A stretch of 38,900 bases of DNA from Ferruginibacter sp. (GCF_028288465.1 NZ_JAQBNR010000034.1:1-38900); one strand, 5' to 3'. Shown: positions 15,494 through 24,797, numbered from the stretch's first letter. Notes: generated by a model not told the origin, from the sequence alone. Translations and numbers: made by a program.

Positions 15494-16855
15494 TCAATAT
15501 GCGCTGGGTTCAGGATAATTTTTTGATGCATCGTCCAGCACCAGCACCCAGTCACTACCGCGGCCCACAGAGGTTGGTGTAAATTCTTTGCTGCCGGTAT
15601 TGTCAAACTCACCCAATGCGATGGCATATCCATCTCTTGGATTAAACCACCAGCCACGCAATTTCGGGGCGGCTAATTTGGAAGTATTCACGGTTGTCTT
15701 TCTGCCATAGGGAATATACACCATCATAAAATCTTCAGCAGACGACACGGCCGCCATTTTGTATTCCAGCCCTTCGGGATTATTACCGGCAATAGCCGAT
15801 TGATCCATCACCAGTTTTTGCCATTTGCGTTTTTCAAACATACGCCGCATGTAGCCTACCTGGTAGGCACCCCGGTAATTCATAGCTACATGCCAGTTGG
15901 TGCGTGCATTGTTGATGGGTTCCCGTTTCTCTGTATACATCTGCCAGATATTGTGATCGCCATACGTATGTCCTGCACCGCCGGATAGCATGTTCCAGTA
16001 AGCTGCCTCCCTTGTATCAAAATCATCCATCCAGCCTTTCTCGCCGGGATTCCAGTCATTGGGATGATCTTCATAATTGGGTTCAGCATTTAGATGCGGT
16101 TTCGCATTTTGCAACGTATAGGCTCTGATATTAGTTTTATAATCGGGGTTGCCCACTTTATGGCCCGTCTGCGACATATGAAAATCAATCCATGCATCGT
16201 CAGCAAAAAAATCGTAGGAGCTTGAACCACCGCTGGGATGATACGTTAATAAATGTTTGTTTTGATCCACAGATTTAATACCGGCTGCCATGGCCCTGAT
16301 AATGGCAAAGTGTGTTTCATTTTTGGGGATGCGATCACCTCCTAATACCCACACAATGGATTTATTCAGATATCTTTTTGCCATCCACGCACCAAATACT
16401 TTTGCATTTTCGGGAGTAAAAATTTCAGGGCCTGTACCCCATTGATCTTTGTACCATTTATCAGCCCAGGTTGGCAACAGGGCGATGATAAGCCCATTTT
16501 TCGCTGCTTCATTTATTATAAAATCAACGTGCCTGAAATAGGCTTCGTTGGGTTTTGTGGGATCATTATTAATTAAAGGTTTAGCCCCATAAGCGTTGGG
16601 CGTATTGAGCCCATCCAGCTCTGCCAATGCAACCGCCTGTATTACCGTAAAGCCTTTATCAGCCCGGTTTTTAAGATATTCGATTGCTTCTTCCCTGGTA
16701 AGGCGGTGAAACAATTCCCATGCAGTATCACCCAGCCAGAAAAACGGCTTACCATCTTTTTTTAAGAGATAATGTTTATCGGCACTCACTTTAAGTTGTG
16801 CAGTAACAGAAAATGTCAGTAAGTTTATAAGGAACAAACTCAGCAATCGTTTCAT
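15494..16855 (-). CDS. Secreted glycoside hydrolase, GH140 (apiosidase) type
   Basis: 453 residues from the ATG at 16855, which starts the signal peptide MKRLLSLFLINLLTFSVTAQ; an ATG two codons upstream is also possible. The catalytic domain is the apiosidase-like (DUF4038) barrel: KPFFWLGDTAWELFHRLT, GFTVIQAVAL, IVWVLGGDRIP and HLNAEPNYE. Asp176 and Glu260 (counted from the upstream ATG) are the likely catalytic acids by position in the barrel. A C-terminal beta domain of the putative collagen-binding type follows (LRGWWFNPRDG). Characterised GH140 members remove apiose-linked side chains from rhamnogalacturonan II. The product is periplasmic or surface-exposed. Located between an SMP-30 lipoprotein and an apionate-lactonase-like gene. 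Confidence 0.82.
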   Translation of the reverse strand: MKRLLSLFLINLLTFSVTAQLKVSADKHYLLKKDGKPFFWLGDTAWELFHRLTREEAIEYLKNRADKGFTVIQAVALAELDGLNTPNAYGAKPLINNDPTKPNEAYFRHVDFIINEAAKNGLIIALLPTWADKWYKDQWGTGPEIFTPENAKVFGAWMAKRYLNKSIVWVLGGDRIPKNETHFAIIRAMAAGIKSVDQNKHLLTYHPSGGSSSYDFFADDAWIDFHMSQTGHKVGNPDYKTNIRAYTLQNAKPHLNAEPNYEDHPNDWNPGEKGWMDDFDTREAAYWNMLSGGAGHTYGDHNIWQMYTEKREPINNARTNWHVAMNYRGAYQVGYMRRMFEKRKWQKLVMDQSAIAGNNPEGLEYKMAAVSSAEDFMMVYIPYGRKTTVNTSKLAAPKLRGWWFNPRDGYAIALGEFDNTGSKEFTPTSVGRGSDWVLVLDDASKNYPEPSAY

Positions 16856-17044
16856 ATTCATAGGTCATTTAAAGTAAAAAGTAAAAAAGTAAAAACTTTG
16901 CCTGCTGTTTGAAAGTTACTGATTTAATCATTTGACATTAATAAATAAAACATTCTTATTTTAAACTTCCGTCAAATCACATTATTTCCGCAACGATAAA
17001 TCCTGTTTTCGACTTTTTAATTCTTAATTCTGGCATCCCCTATC

Positions 17045-18085
17045 TTATCCATGCAGTTTCACCCGCAGCACAATATCATCCGCTGTAATATACAGCACAT
17101 CTTTTGTTTCATTAAAAGCGCAATTGGAAGTTTTTCGTACATACACTTTTATCAGGCCCAACAATTTGCCGGCCGGCGAAATAATATTTATGCCATCAGG
17201 ACCGGCACTGAAAATATTGCCATACTTATCCAGCTTAAATCCATCAGCACCTTGTTTTACAGCGGCTCTAATTTTTAAGTCAGTTCCATCAAGCAATACG
17301 CCACCACTTTTAATATCGCCGTTTTCATCGAGGTTATAGGCAAACCATTTCGGGTGTGTATCCTCGCTGCTGGCAACATACAAATTTTTTTCATCCAGCG
17401 ACAAGGCGATGCCGTTGGGATTGGGAATAGAGTCTATCAACAAACTCGTTTTGCCGGTTGCATCAATTTTATACACGCCTTCAAATTTTAATTCTCTTGT
17501 CGGATCGTTGGCTCCTTTTGGTAAACCATAAATGGGATCAGTGAAGTAGATATTGTTTTTACTATCGGCCACTAAATCGTTCGGACTGTTGTATTTTTTT
17601 CCATTGTAATTGGCTGAAAGTACTGTAAAATCAGGCTTTGGTGAATCAAGCGGGGTGTTTAATCTTACTACCTGCCGGTTACCGGACTGGCATAAAAGTA
17701 ATCTTCCTTCTTTATCCAGCGTAAGGCCATTGGCGCCATCTTCGCCGCCATCGCGTTTTGTGGCTGCCGTGTAACCTGATGGCGTTAAATACAATTTTGT
17801 AGTATCACCGGCCTTCCATTGAAATATTTTATTTTCCGGCACATCTGTAAACAACAACATTTGTTTGGCTGCAATCCAAACCGGCCCTTCACTCCAGGTG
17901 AAGTTTTTTCCAATCACTTCCAGTGTGGCGTTACTGTCAATTAATTTAATAGCACTGCTGTCGTAAATTTCTATTTTACCAATTGCACTGTCAGGTGTTG
18001 CTGTCGTTTTATCAGCTGGTTGATTGTTGCAACTATACACGCCGATGGCACACAGCAAAACTGAAGTGAAGAAGATATTTTTCAT
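17045..18085 (-). CDS. SMP-30/gluconolactonase family lipoprotein
   Basis: 346 residues. The N-terminus is a lipoprotein signal with lipobox GVYSC (Cys19), followed by a short linker and a six-bladed propeller of the SMP-30/LRE type. Metal ligands of the family are recognisable: Glu in WSEGPVW, Asn in NSPNDLVAD and Asp in GADGFKLD, as well as GIALSLDEKNLYV. Such enzymes hydrolyse sugar lactones. With dgoK 26 bases upstream and dgoD/dgoA further up, galactonolactone is a natural substrate, opened outside the cytoplasm before uptake by the MFS transporter. The lactone specificity is inferred from context. Confidence 0.87.
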   Translation of the reverse strand: MKNIFFTSVLLCAIGVYSCNNQPADKTTATPDSAIGKIEIYDSSAIKLIDSNATLEVIGKNFTWSEGPVWIAAKQMLLFTDVPENKIFQWKAGDTTKLYLTPSGYTAATKRDGGEDGANGLTLDKEGRLLLCQSGNRQVVRLNTPLDSPKPDFTVLSANYNGKKYNSPNDLVADSKNNIYFTDPIYGLPKGANDPTRELKFEGVYKIDATGKTSLLIDSIPNPNGIALSLDEKNLYVASSEDTHPKWFAYNLDENGDIKSGGVLLDGTDLKIRAAVKQGADGFKLDKYGNIFSAGPDGINIISPAGKLLGLIKVYVRKTSNCAFNETKDVLYITADDIVLRVKLHG

Positions 18086-18111
18086 GATGGCCTATTTTAG
18101 CAATGATAAAT

Positions 18112-19056
18112 TTATAGATAATGATTGAAAATAAACGCCTGCCCGCTGATCAGCGCTTCGTCTGCATTTTGCTGCCGGCATATATTTTGCAAACCCAATG
18201 CATTCATGGCTACCAGGTATAAATCAAGCAATACACCTTCTGATACAATTGTTACTGCCGCATATTTTTTTTGCAACAAATCTTCTAGCTCGGCGCCAAT
18301 CAGCAGGCCACTTAAATACTGGTAATTTTCTGCTTTATCCAATACAGCAAACAACTGGTTGGTGCGGATATGAAAAATAGCATTGAGTACATTACTGTCA
18401 ACCGAATCCTGCACACCTTTTATAAACCATGGGTTGTTTACAGTAACAGCACCGGTTTCCACCGATGCTGCCAAAATACTCTTTGTTCGCAGCAGGTCAA
18501 ACAATTCTCCGGTCATGTAAGTAGCAATATTTATTACCAATCCATCGTGCACCATGACATGTTTGGAATGTGTTCCCGGAAAAACAAACAGCTCTTCCTG
18601 TGCAGTATCTTCAATACTGCAGCCAACCAGGATGGTTTCTTCTCCCCGCATTACATCATTGCCGGAGCGAACACCAGACACAACGATCAGGTTATGCCGG
18701 AACAAATCCGTAGCCGCAATAAAGTGCGTCTCAAGCTCAGCTTTTTTGATATAAAACGGAATGGGTTTATATGGCAATTCTATCATCCCAATGGTAGAAG
18801 AAGCCATGCCTGAAATTACCACTGTTACTTCGTTTAATGTAAGCCCTGCCTGCGCTTCCAGTTCTTCAATAGGTTTCAACAGGCAATTGGTATAAAACAA
18901 CATCCTGTCACCATCGCCGGAGTCTTTCCACAAAGCATGAGTAGCAGCAATTCCTTGTGCAGAGTGGTTTTCGGCCAATACTTTTTTTGTACCGCTTTCA
19001 ATCAACCGAAGCCTGAAAGAACTCGTACCCCAATCGCAACTGATAAAATATTTCAT
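18112..19056 (-). CDS. dgoK: 2-dehydro-3-deoxygalactonokinase
   Basis: 314 residues, matching DgoK in length and layout. The N-terminal phosphate loop FISCDWGTSSFRLRLI, the motif VFPGTHSKHVMV, the GELFDLLRTKSIL segment and the closing ISGQAFIF are diagnostic of this ASKHA sugar kinase. It phosphorylates 2-keto-3-deoxy-D-galactonate on O6 with ATP in the De Ley-Doudoroff pathway. The substrate comes from DgoD and the product goes to the aldolase DgoA, both encoded upstream in the same direction. Gaps are 44 bases to the transporter and 26 bases to the SMP-30 gene, so co-transcription is likely. Confidence 0.92.
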   Translation of the reverse strand: MKYFISCDWGTSSFRLRLIESGTKKVLAENHSAQGIAATHALWKDSGDGDRMLFYTNCLLKPIEELEAQAGLTLNEVTVVISGMASSTIGMIELPYKPIPFYIKKAELETHFIAATDLFRHNLIVVSGVRSGNDVMRGEETILVGCSIEDTAQEELFVFPGTHSKHVMVHDGLVINIATYMTGELFDLLRTKSILAASVETGAVTVNNPWFIKGVQDSVDSNVLNAIFHIRTNQLFAVLDKAENYQYLSGLLIGAELEDLLQKKYAAVTIVSEGVLLDLYLVAMNALGLQNICRQQNADEALISGQAFIFNHYL

Positions 19057-19100
19057 TACTTTTTTTAATGTATGTTACACAAAATTAGCTGTCAGCTTTA

Positions 19101-20408
19101 TTAGTGTAATACGGTTTCGATGTCTGAAATTGTTTGTATGCGTTCCACCTTGCCTACCAAAAATATATAGCACAATGCGCCGGTAATGCCCAGTCCACCA
19201 ATGAATATCAATGCAGGTTCAAAGCTGCCGCCTTTTACCAGGTAACCAATGATCAATGGAATAAAAACAGCTGCCAGGCCGCCGATAAAATTAAATACGC
19301 CGCCTGTTAACCCAAGCAAATGCGTGGGTGCCAGCGTAGATACAAATACCCAGGTAATGGAGGCAAAACCATTTCCAAAAAATGCAATGCACATAAACAA
19401 AATAGTCAGCGCCGGGCTGCTGACATAGTTGGCTCCGATGATTGCGGTAGAAAGCAAAAGGCCTGTCACCACTGGTATTTTGCGGGACAAGCTTGCAGAC
19501 ACGCCTTTCTTAATCATATAATCAGATAAAAAACCAGCCAGCAAAATACCGGCGAATGCGGCAAGAAAAGGCACCGATGCCAGGAAACCGGACCTGATAA
19601 AATTCATGCCCCGGTATTTTACCAAATAAGTGGGAAACCAGGTTAGAAAAAACCACATGGTACCGCCAAGTGAAAACTGGCCCAGGTAAATACCCCATAA
19701 TTTTCTATGACTGAATACTTCTTTCAAATCGCTCCAATTAAATGGAGCTGGTGCTGGTTTATTATTTTTATTTTTCCGGTTGATAAGGCCGCCGCCTTCT
19801 TCAATGTATTGGAGTTCCGCCTCATTTACCGTCTGGTGTTCAAGCGGATCCCGGTAAAAAAAATACCAAGCAATCCCCCACACAATACCAATAACACCGG
19901 TGATGATAAATAAGCCCTTCCAGCCGGTACAATATTCCAGCGCCGTTAACGCGGGCGCTAAAAATGCCAGCCCTACAAACTGGCCGGATGTATAAATTGC
20001 AATGGCTGTGGCCCGTTCTTTATCAGGAAACCAGCTGGTAACAATGCGGTTATTGATAGGGTAAGCCGGCGCTTCAAAAACCCCCACCAGCATACGCAAA
20101 ATAAACAAGCCAATAAACCCCGCTGCAAAGCCCTGGGCAATAGTTACAGCCGACCAGCACACCAAACTAAATGCATACACCAGCCTGGCACCATAACGGT
20201 CAGCCATGATACCGCCGGGTATCTGCAAAATAGCATAGGTCCATCCAAATGCAGAAAAAATATACCCCAACTGCACAGGTGTCAATTTAAGGTCCGACGT
20301 GATCATCGTAGCCGCAACAGAAATATTACTGCGATCCATATAGTTGATCACCACATTTACAAAAATGGCGGCCAGTATGGTGAATCTTACACGTGTGGGT
20401 TTTTGCAT
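19101..20408 (-). CDS. MFS transporter, sugar-acid (ACS family, DgoT/ExuT-like)
   Basis: 435 residues with 12 membrane segments. The ATG at 20408 (MQKPTRVRFTI) is the likely start; the longer frame would begin at a TTG. Features of the anion:cation symporter family are the first helix followed by VVINYMDRSNISVA, the loop IMADRYGARLVY and the segment YPINNRIVTSWFPDKERATAIAIYTSGQFVG. Relatives carry galactonate, hexuronates or glucarate with protons. Its place between dgoD and dgoK points to D-galactonate. The 226-base gap upstream, towards dgoD, holds A-rich direct repeats and may contain a second promoter. Confidence 0.9.
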   Translation of the reverse strand: MQKPTRVRFTILAAIFVNVVINYMDRSNISVAATMITSDLKLTPVQLGYIFSAFGWTYAILQIPGGIMADRYGARLVYAFSLVCWSAVTIAQGFAAGFIGLFILRMLVGVFEAPAYPINNRIVTSWFPDKERATAIAIYTSGQFVGLAFLAPALTALEYCTGWKGLFIITGVIGIVWGIAWYFFYRDPLEHQTVNEAELQYIEEGGGLINRKNKNNKPAPAPFNWSDLKEVFSHRKLWGIYLGQFSLGGTMWFFLTWFPTYLVKYRGMNFIRSGFLASVPFLAAFAGILLAGFLSDYMIKKGVSASLSRKIPVVTGLLLSTAIIGANYVSSPALTILFMCIAFFGNGFASITWVFVSTLAPTHLLGLTGGVFNFIGGLAAVFIPLIIGYLVKGGSFEPALIFIGGLGITGALCYIFLVGKVERIQTISDIETVLH

Positions 20409-20425
20409 CGGGTGAAAAATCAAAA

Positions 20426-20525
20426 TTCAAAAGTCAAAAGTCAAAATTGGTTACTAACAAGCTAATTAGGCTTATAAAACGATCACTCCGTTTTTATTAA
20501 TTCAAAGGTCAAAAGTCAAAATTGG
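20426..20525. repeat. Pair of A-rich direct repeats between dgoD and the MFS gene
   Basis: Two 25-base copies, 20426-20450 and 20501-20525, differ at one base and end in gtcaaaattgg. They lie in the 226-base intergenic region. The unit itself contains repeated tcaaaag steps. No palindrome is visible. Confidence 0.75.
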
Positions 20526-20634
20526 CTTCGGGCAAATCGGTTAGACTTTATATACCGAAGAATCTTTTTTTGCTTTTTTACTTTTGAATTTTTACTTTCC
20601 TTAAACTTACAACTTATTACTTTCAACTCTCTTC

Positions 20635-21783
20635 TTACCATTCCGCCACACTCCCATCCGGATGACGCCACAAGGGGTTGTGCCAGTTATGTCCTTCCTG
20701 TTCCATTTTTATCACATAGGCCTCGTTGATTTCGATGCCCAGACCCGGCCCGGAAGGAATTTTTACAAACCCATTTTCATAATCAAAAACAGAGCGGTCG
20801 GTAATATAATCCAGTAAATCGTTGCCTTTATTGTAATGAATACCCAGGCTTTGTTCCTGTATAAAAGCATTGTGGCAACTGGCATCTACCTGCAGGCAGG
20901 CAGCCAGCGCAATGGGCCCCAGCGGGCAATGAGGCGCTGCCGCCACGTCAAACGCTTCCGCCATCGAAATAATTTTTTTACACTCTGTAATGCCACCGGC
21001 GTGTGATAAGTCCGGCTGAATAATATCGACATATCCATCTTTCAGCAAATCTTTAAATTGCCAGCGGCTGAACATTCTTTCGCCGGTTGCAATGGGGATG
21101 GAAGTTAGTTGCGCAATGTCTCTCAATGCTTCATTGTTTTCGGGCAACACCGGCTCTTCAATAAACATTGGGTGAAACTGTTCCAGTTCTTTCGCCATCA
21201 CTTTTGCCATTGGTTTATGCAGCCTGCCATGAAAATCAATACCGATGCCAATGGTATTACCTACCGCATCTCTCACACTTGCCACGCGGCTTAATACACG
21301 TTCAATTTTATCATAGCTATCTATATATTGAAGTTCCTCCGTTGCATTCATTTTAACTGCCGTAAACCCATTGGCTACAGCCTTTGCAGCTTCATTGGCT
21401 ACGTCGGCAGGCCTGTCGCCGCCAATCCAGGAATATACTTTTATGCTATCCCTTGCTTTGCCACCCATCAGCTGGTAGATGGGTGCGTTAAAAAACTTTC
21501 CCTTGATGTCCCAAAGCGCCTGGTCAATACCGGAAATCGCACTCATTAAAATGGGGCCGCCGCGGTAAAAGCCGCCACGGTACATTGTGTTCCAGTGATC
21601 TTCAATGTGCATCGGGTCTTTGCCCACCAGGTTTTGCATCAGTTCCTCAACAGCCGATTTTACAGTGGCGGCTTTGCCTTCAATAATCGGCTCCCCCCAA
21701 CCCGTTATGCCTTCATCGGTTTCAATTTTTAAAAACAACCACCGCGGTGGCACCTGGAACAATCTGTATGATAGAATCTTCAT
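20635..21783 (-). CDS. dgoD: D-galactonate dehydratase
   Basis: 382 residues, the length of E. coli DgoD and closely alike along the whole chain (for example [25 protein letters not shown] and the ending [11 protein letters not shown]). It is an enolase-superfamily enzyme with mandelate-racemase-type N and C domains. Metal ligands Asp183, Glu209 and Glu235 and the acid/base residues His185 and His285 fall at the same numbers as in the E. coli enzyme. It removes water from D-galactonate to give 2-keto-3-deoxy-D-galactonate. The start lies 9 bases after the dgoA stop, so the two genes are tightly coupled. Product assignment is secure. Confidence 0.95.
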   Translation of the reverse strand: MKILSYRLFQVPPRWLFLKIETDEGITGWGEPIIEGKAATVKSAVEELMQNLVGKDPMHIEDHWNTMYRGGFYRGGPILMSAISGIDQALWDIKGKFFNAPIYQLMGGKARDSIKVYSWIGGDRPADVANEAAKAVANGFTAVKMNATEELQYIDSYDKIERVLSRVASVRDAVGNTIGIGIDFHGRLHKPMAKVMAKELEQFHPMFIEEPVLPENNEALRDIAQLTSIPIATGERMFSRWQFKDLLKDGYVDIIQPDLSHAGGITECKKIISMAEAFDVAAAPHCPLGPIALAACLQVDASCHNAFIQEQSLGIHYNKGNDLLDYITDRSVFDYENGFVKIPSGPGLGIEINEAYVIKMEQEGHNWHNPLWRHPDGSVAEW

Positions 21784-21792
21784 AAATATGAA

Positions 21793-22416
21793 TTAACTGT
21801 TTAATGCGGTAATTAATTGTTGGGCTTTGTTGGTAAGCGTAATTAAATAGGTTTCATCTATAGTGGCCTTGCTGTTTACCAGTGCACTGCCAATGCCAAA
21901 TGCAACAGCACCGGTGGCTGCAAAGGTTTTTATATTACCGGCGTCAATACCACCCGTTGGCATTACCCGGATATGATTGAGTGGCGCTAAAATATTTTTG
22001 ACATAGGCTGCATCAGGAGCCGGAAAAACCTTTACAATATCCGCCCCGTTATTATGGGCCGTTAAAATTTCCGTTGGCGTATAAGCGCCGGGAATACTAA
22101 TTCTGCCAGCGTCCCTGGTAGTTTTAATCACGGCAATATCAAGTGCCGGTGATATTAAAAAAGCAGCACCGGCTGCAATGGCATTGTTGGCATCGCTTAC
22201 ATTTAACACCGTACCGGCACCTATCAGCATCCTGCCTTTAAAAGTTACACTTAATTCTTCTATCAGTGGTAAAGCAGCTTCTGAGTTCAATGTCACTTCA
22301 AGCAACCGGATACCGCCGGCATACAACGCTTCGGCTATACGCACGGTTTCTTTTGGCGGCATGCCGCGAAGAATGGCTACTATTTTATGATCGAGCAGCT
22401 GAGATAATAGTTGCAT
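21793..22416 (-). CDS. dgoA: 2-dehydro-3-deoxy-6-phosphogalactonate aldolase (KDPG/KDPGal aldolase family)
   Basis: 207 residues with the class I aldolase barrel of the KDPG family: AILRG (Arg17), LEVTLNS (Glu40), LIGAGTVL, and the Schiff-base lysine Lys129 in DIVKVFPA, then MPTGGI and GIGSAL for phosphate binding. The family splits KDPG or KDPGal to pyruvate and glyceraldehyde 3-phosphate. With dgoD 9 bases downstream and dgoK in the same run, the galactonate role is favoured over KDPG. It is the first gene of the operon, and its upstream region is shared with a divergent GH172 gene. Confidence 0.9.
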   Translation of the reverse strand: MQLLSQLLDHKIVAILRGMPPKETVRIAEALYAGGIRLLEVTLNSEAALPLIEELSVTFKGRMLIGAGTVLNVSDANNAIAAGAAFLISPALDIAVIKTTRDAGRISIPGAYTPTEILTAHNNGADIVKVFPAPDAAYVKNILAPLNHIRVMPTGGIDAGNIKTFAATGAVAFGIGSALVNSKATIDETYLITLTNKAQQLITALNS

Positions 22417-22450
22417 ATAATTTGAGATAATAATTTTGTTCCTGGTTCAA

Positions 22451-22478
22451 AAAAGTTAACAGCATCAAATATAAACAA
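22451..22478 (-). promoter_or_regulatory. Possible promoter of the dgoA-led operon
   Basis: On the minus strand, TTG (22478-22476) is followed after 17 bases by TAACTTTT (22458-22451), near the Bacteroidota -33/-7 pattern. The -7 box ends 34 bases before the dgoA ATG. The match is imperfect at the last base. Confidence 0.3.
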
Positions 22479-22694
22479 GGAACATTGAATTCATTTTTTT
22501 TATAAAAGTACCTTTATAATATAAACTGTAAACAAAAGGCAATACAGCGTTGCATATTATTAATGCCTTTCTTTTCTTTGCTGATTTTATGTAAAATTTC
22601 CGGGCTTTATTTGGGTGCAATCAGGCATTTTATTTTATCTCCTGAATTACCTGTTTACTATTTTATTATTTTTAGTAATACTTAAATGATTGTT

Positions 22695-23876
22695 ATGAAA
22701 AAAATGTGTTTGCCGCTTCTGCTTTTTTTATGTCAGATTCTGCTGGCACAACAGCTATATCAAATGCCGGAGGGTGTGCAGCAAAGTACCATCAGCAGTT
22801 TTGAAAATATCAATGGCATCAAAAATGCCGGTGGAAAAACGAATAACACAGGTAAGGGTAATGCCTTTGAAGATCTGAAAGCAGGCGCTTCAAAAACATT
22901 GCTGAATGTACAGGGCGCGGGTATTATTCAGCGGATGTGGTTTACGGTGAGAGACCGGTCGCCCGAAATGTTGCGCAGCATGCGCTTGCGTATGTACTGG
23001 GACAACAGTTCCAAACCCGCTGTAGATGTACCTTTCGGCGATTTCTTTGGTTTTGGTTTGTCCAAAATGATCCAATTTGAATCGGCGCTTTTTTCAAGTC
23101 CTGAAGGCCGGTCATTCAATTGCTATATTCCTATGCCCTATAAAACTGCCGCCAAAGTGCTGATCACAAATGAAAGCAGTAATGATATAGAACTTCTTTT
23201 TTTCGACATCGACTTTGTAAGTCTTGTAAAACCTGATCCGAAGGCACTCTATTTTCACGCCTACTGGGCCAGGCAAAAAACTTCTGCCCTCGGCAGCGAC
23301 TTTGAATTTTTACCTGCCGTAAAAGGCAAGGGAAGATACCTTGGTGTAAACATGGGTGTAAATGCAGACAAACGGTATGCAGACACCTGGTGGGGCGAAG
23401 GCGAAGTAAAAATCTATAAAGATGGCGACGATAAACTGCCCGGTTACAATGGCACCGGTTCGGAAGATTATATTGGTACCGGCTGGGGACTGGGTACTTT
23501 TACCAATATGTACCAGGGAGCAACCATTGCCAACGACAGCACCAAACAATATGCGTTTTACAGGTTTCATATTCCCGACCAGGTATTTTTCAACAGTAGT
23601 TTCCGCGGCACCATTCAGCAGATTGGTGGCGGCGATCTGGAACTGGTAAGAAAACTGATCAAAGAAAACGTTCCCTTAAAACCAGTAACGGTACAATCAG
23701 AAGCAGGCTTCAATAGATTACTGGATAATCCGCTGGATATAAATGATGCAGCGTTTCCAAAAGGGTGGGTTAATTTTTACCGGGTAGATGATTACTCTGC
23801 CACTACTTATTTTTACCTGGATAAACCTGTTACCAATTTAGCGACGTTGCCCGATGTAAGTGAACGGATTAAGTAA
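22695..23876 (+). CDS. Secreted DUF2961 / GH172 family glycoside hydrolase
   Basis: 393 residues from the ATG at 22695 that begins the signal peptide MKKMCLPLLLFLCQILLAQQ; an ATG three codons upstream is also possible. The family marks are clear: GIIQRMWFTV, the strand RMYWD for the jelly-roll edge, VPFGDFFGFG, YIPMPY, and the active-site block TWWGEGEVKIY followed by NGTGSEDYIGTGWG. Glu235/Glu237 and Glu257 are candidate catalytic acids. Characterised GH172 enzymes act on alpha-D-fructofuranosides, including difructose dianhydride, or on alpha-D-arabinofuranosides. The gene is divergent from dgoA. The substrate here is unknown, possibly another furanoside such as a pentofuranosyl side chain. 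Confidence 0.85.
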   Translation: MKKMCLPLLLFLCQILLAQQLYQMPEGVQQSTISSFENINGIKNAGGKTNNTGKGNAFEDLKAGASKTLLNVQGAGIIQRMWFTVRDRSPEMLRSMRLRMYWDNSSKPAVDVPFGDFFGFGLSKMIQFESALFSSPEGRSFNCYIPMPYKTAAKVLITNESSNDIELLFFDIDFVSLVKPDPKALYFHAYWARQKTSALGSDFEFLPAVKGKGRYLGVNMGVNADKRYADTWWGEGEVKIYKDGDDKLPGYNGTGSEDYIGTGWGLGTFTNMYQGATIANDSTKQYAFYRFHIPDQVFFNSSFRGTIQQIGGGDLELVRKLIKENVPLKPVTVQSEAGFNRLLDNPLDINDAAFPKGWVNFYRVDDYSATTYFYLDKPVTNLATLPDVSERIK

Positions 23877-24039
23877 AGTTTTTTTCTGCAAAACCAAAGC
23901 CAGATAATGACATTGCCTGGCAGCAATATTCAACAGCAGCAATACGTAAAGGTTGCGGCTGCTTAAAGTATTGTGTGGAGTTAATTCTATTCCCTCATTA
24001 TGATTATGTCATCAACCACTTTTTCCAATGGCCCATGCC

Positions 24040-24639
24040 CTACTGTCTTAAATAATACAATTCCGCTAACTTTATTTTCTTCTCCGGCCATTCCTCCTGT
24101 ATAATACTATAGTAGGCGGAGTTCCGGCGGGTGTTGTTATCCCTTAGCATATCATTTCTAAAAATACCTTCCAACTGGCCGCCTATTTTTTCAATTGCCT
24201 TTCTTGACCGCACATTATTTTCGTCCGTTTTTAACTGCACACGTACTGTATTTAATTTTTCAAAACAATGTGTCAGCAACAGTAGTTTGCATTCGAGGTT
24301 AACAGGTGTAGCCCAGTAATCAGGATGCAACCAGGTGGAACCAATTTCAAGCTTCAAATTTTTGGGCTGCAGGTCCAGTAACGATGTACTTCCTATTATT
24401 TTATTTTCTGCCTTATGAACAATAACAAATGGAAACCTGGTTTCAACGTTCCGTTCAGCGAGGGCCGTAGTCAATACCGATAAAATTCTCGATGAGTCCG
24501 TACCGTCAAACGGATAAAATTGCCAAATGCGCTCGTCTTTTGCCAGTTGTTCCAATACCGGAAAATGCATTTCTTCCAGCGGAATTAAATTGACCGTTTG
24601 GCCTTGTAAAATGGTGGGATAATTTATCCAGCTGCTCAT
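24040..24639 (-). CDS. GNAT N-acetyltransferase, RimJ/RimL type
   Basis: 199 residues from the ATG at 24639 (MSSWINYPTILQGQTVNLIPLEE). The 22 residues added by an ATG further upstream do not fit the family. The pattern is that of RimJ/RimL-like proteins: VNLIPLEEMHFPVL, FVIVHKAENKIIGSTSLLDL, LEIGSTWLHPDYWATPVNLECKLLLL, then NVRSRKAIEKIGGQLEGIFRNDM. Such enzymes acetylate protein N-termini or small amines. The WATPVN variant matches a common Bacteroidota subgroup whose substrate is not known to me. Divergent from the LVIVD lipoprotein gene. Confidence 0.87.
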   Translation of the reverse strand: MSSWINYPTILQGQTVNLIPLEEMHFPVLEQLAKDERIWQFYPFDGTDSSRILSVLTTALAERNVETRFPFVIVHKAENKIIGSTSLLDLQPKNLKLEIGSTWLHPDYWATPVNLECKLLLLTHCFEKLNTVRVQLKTDENNVRSRKAIEKIGGQLEGIFRNDMLRDNNTRRNSAYYSIIQEEWPEKKIKLAELYYLRQ

Positions 24640-24797
24640 GCGGTTTGTATTTGTTTGACGGTCATTATTGCAGCTGCGAAGATAATCGCATAGCCAAATA
24701 ATCATCTCTCAAAAAAGATAGTCTTAAAAAAGATAAATTTCTACCCTATAATGCAACCCTCATTAAAAATAAGTTGTCAGCTTTTAAAACGAAGTAT

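Noticed and set aside
23877..24039. Possible terminator (imperfect agcagc / gctgct hairpin) between the GH172 and GNAT genes
   Set aside because: The stem is short and interrupted and has no T-run.
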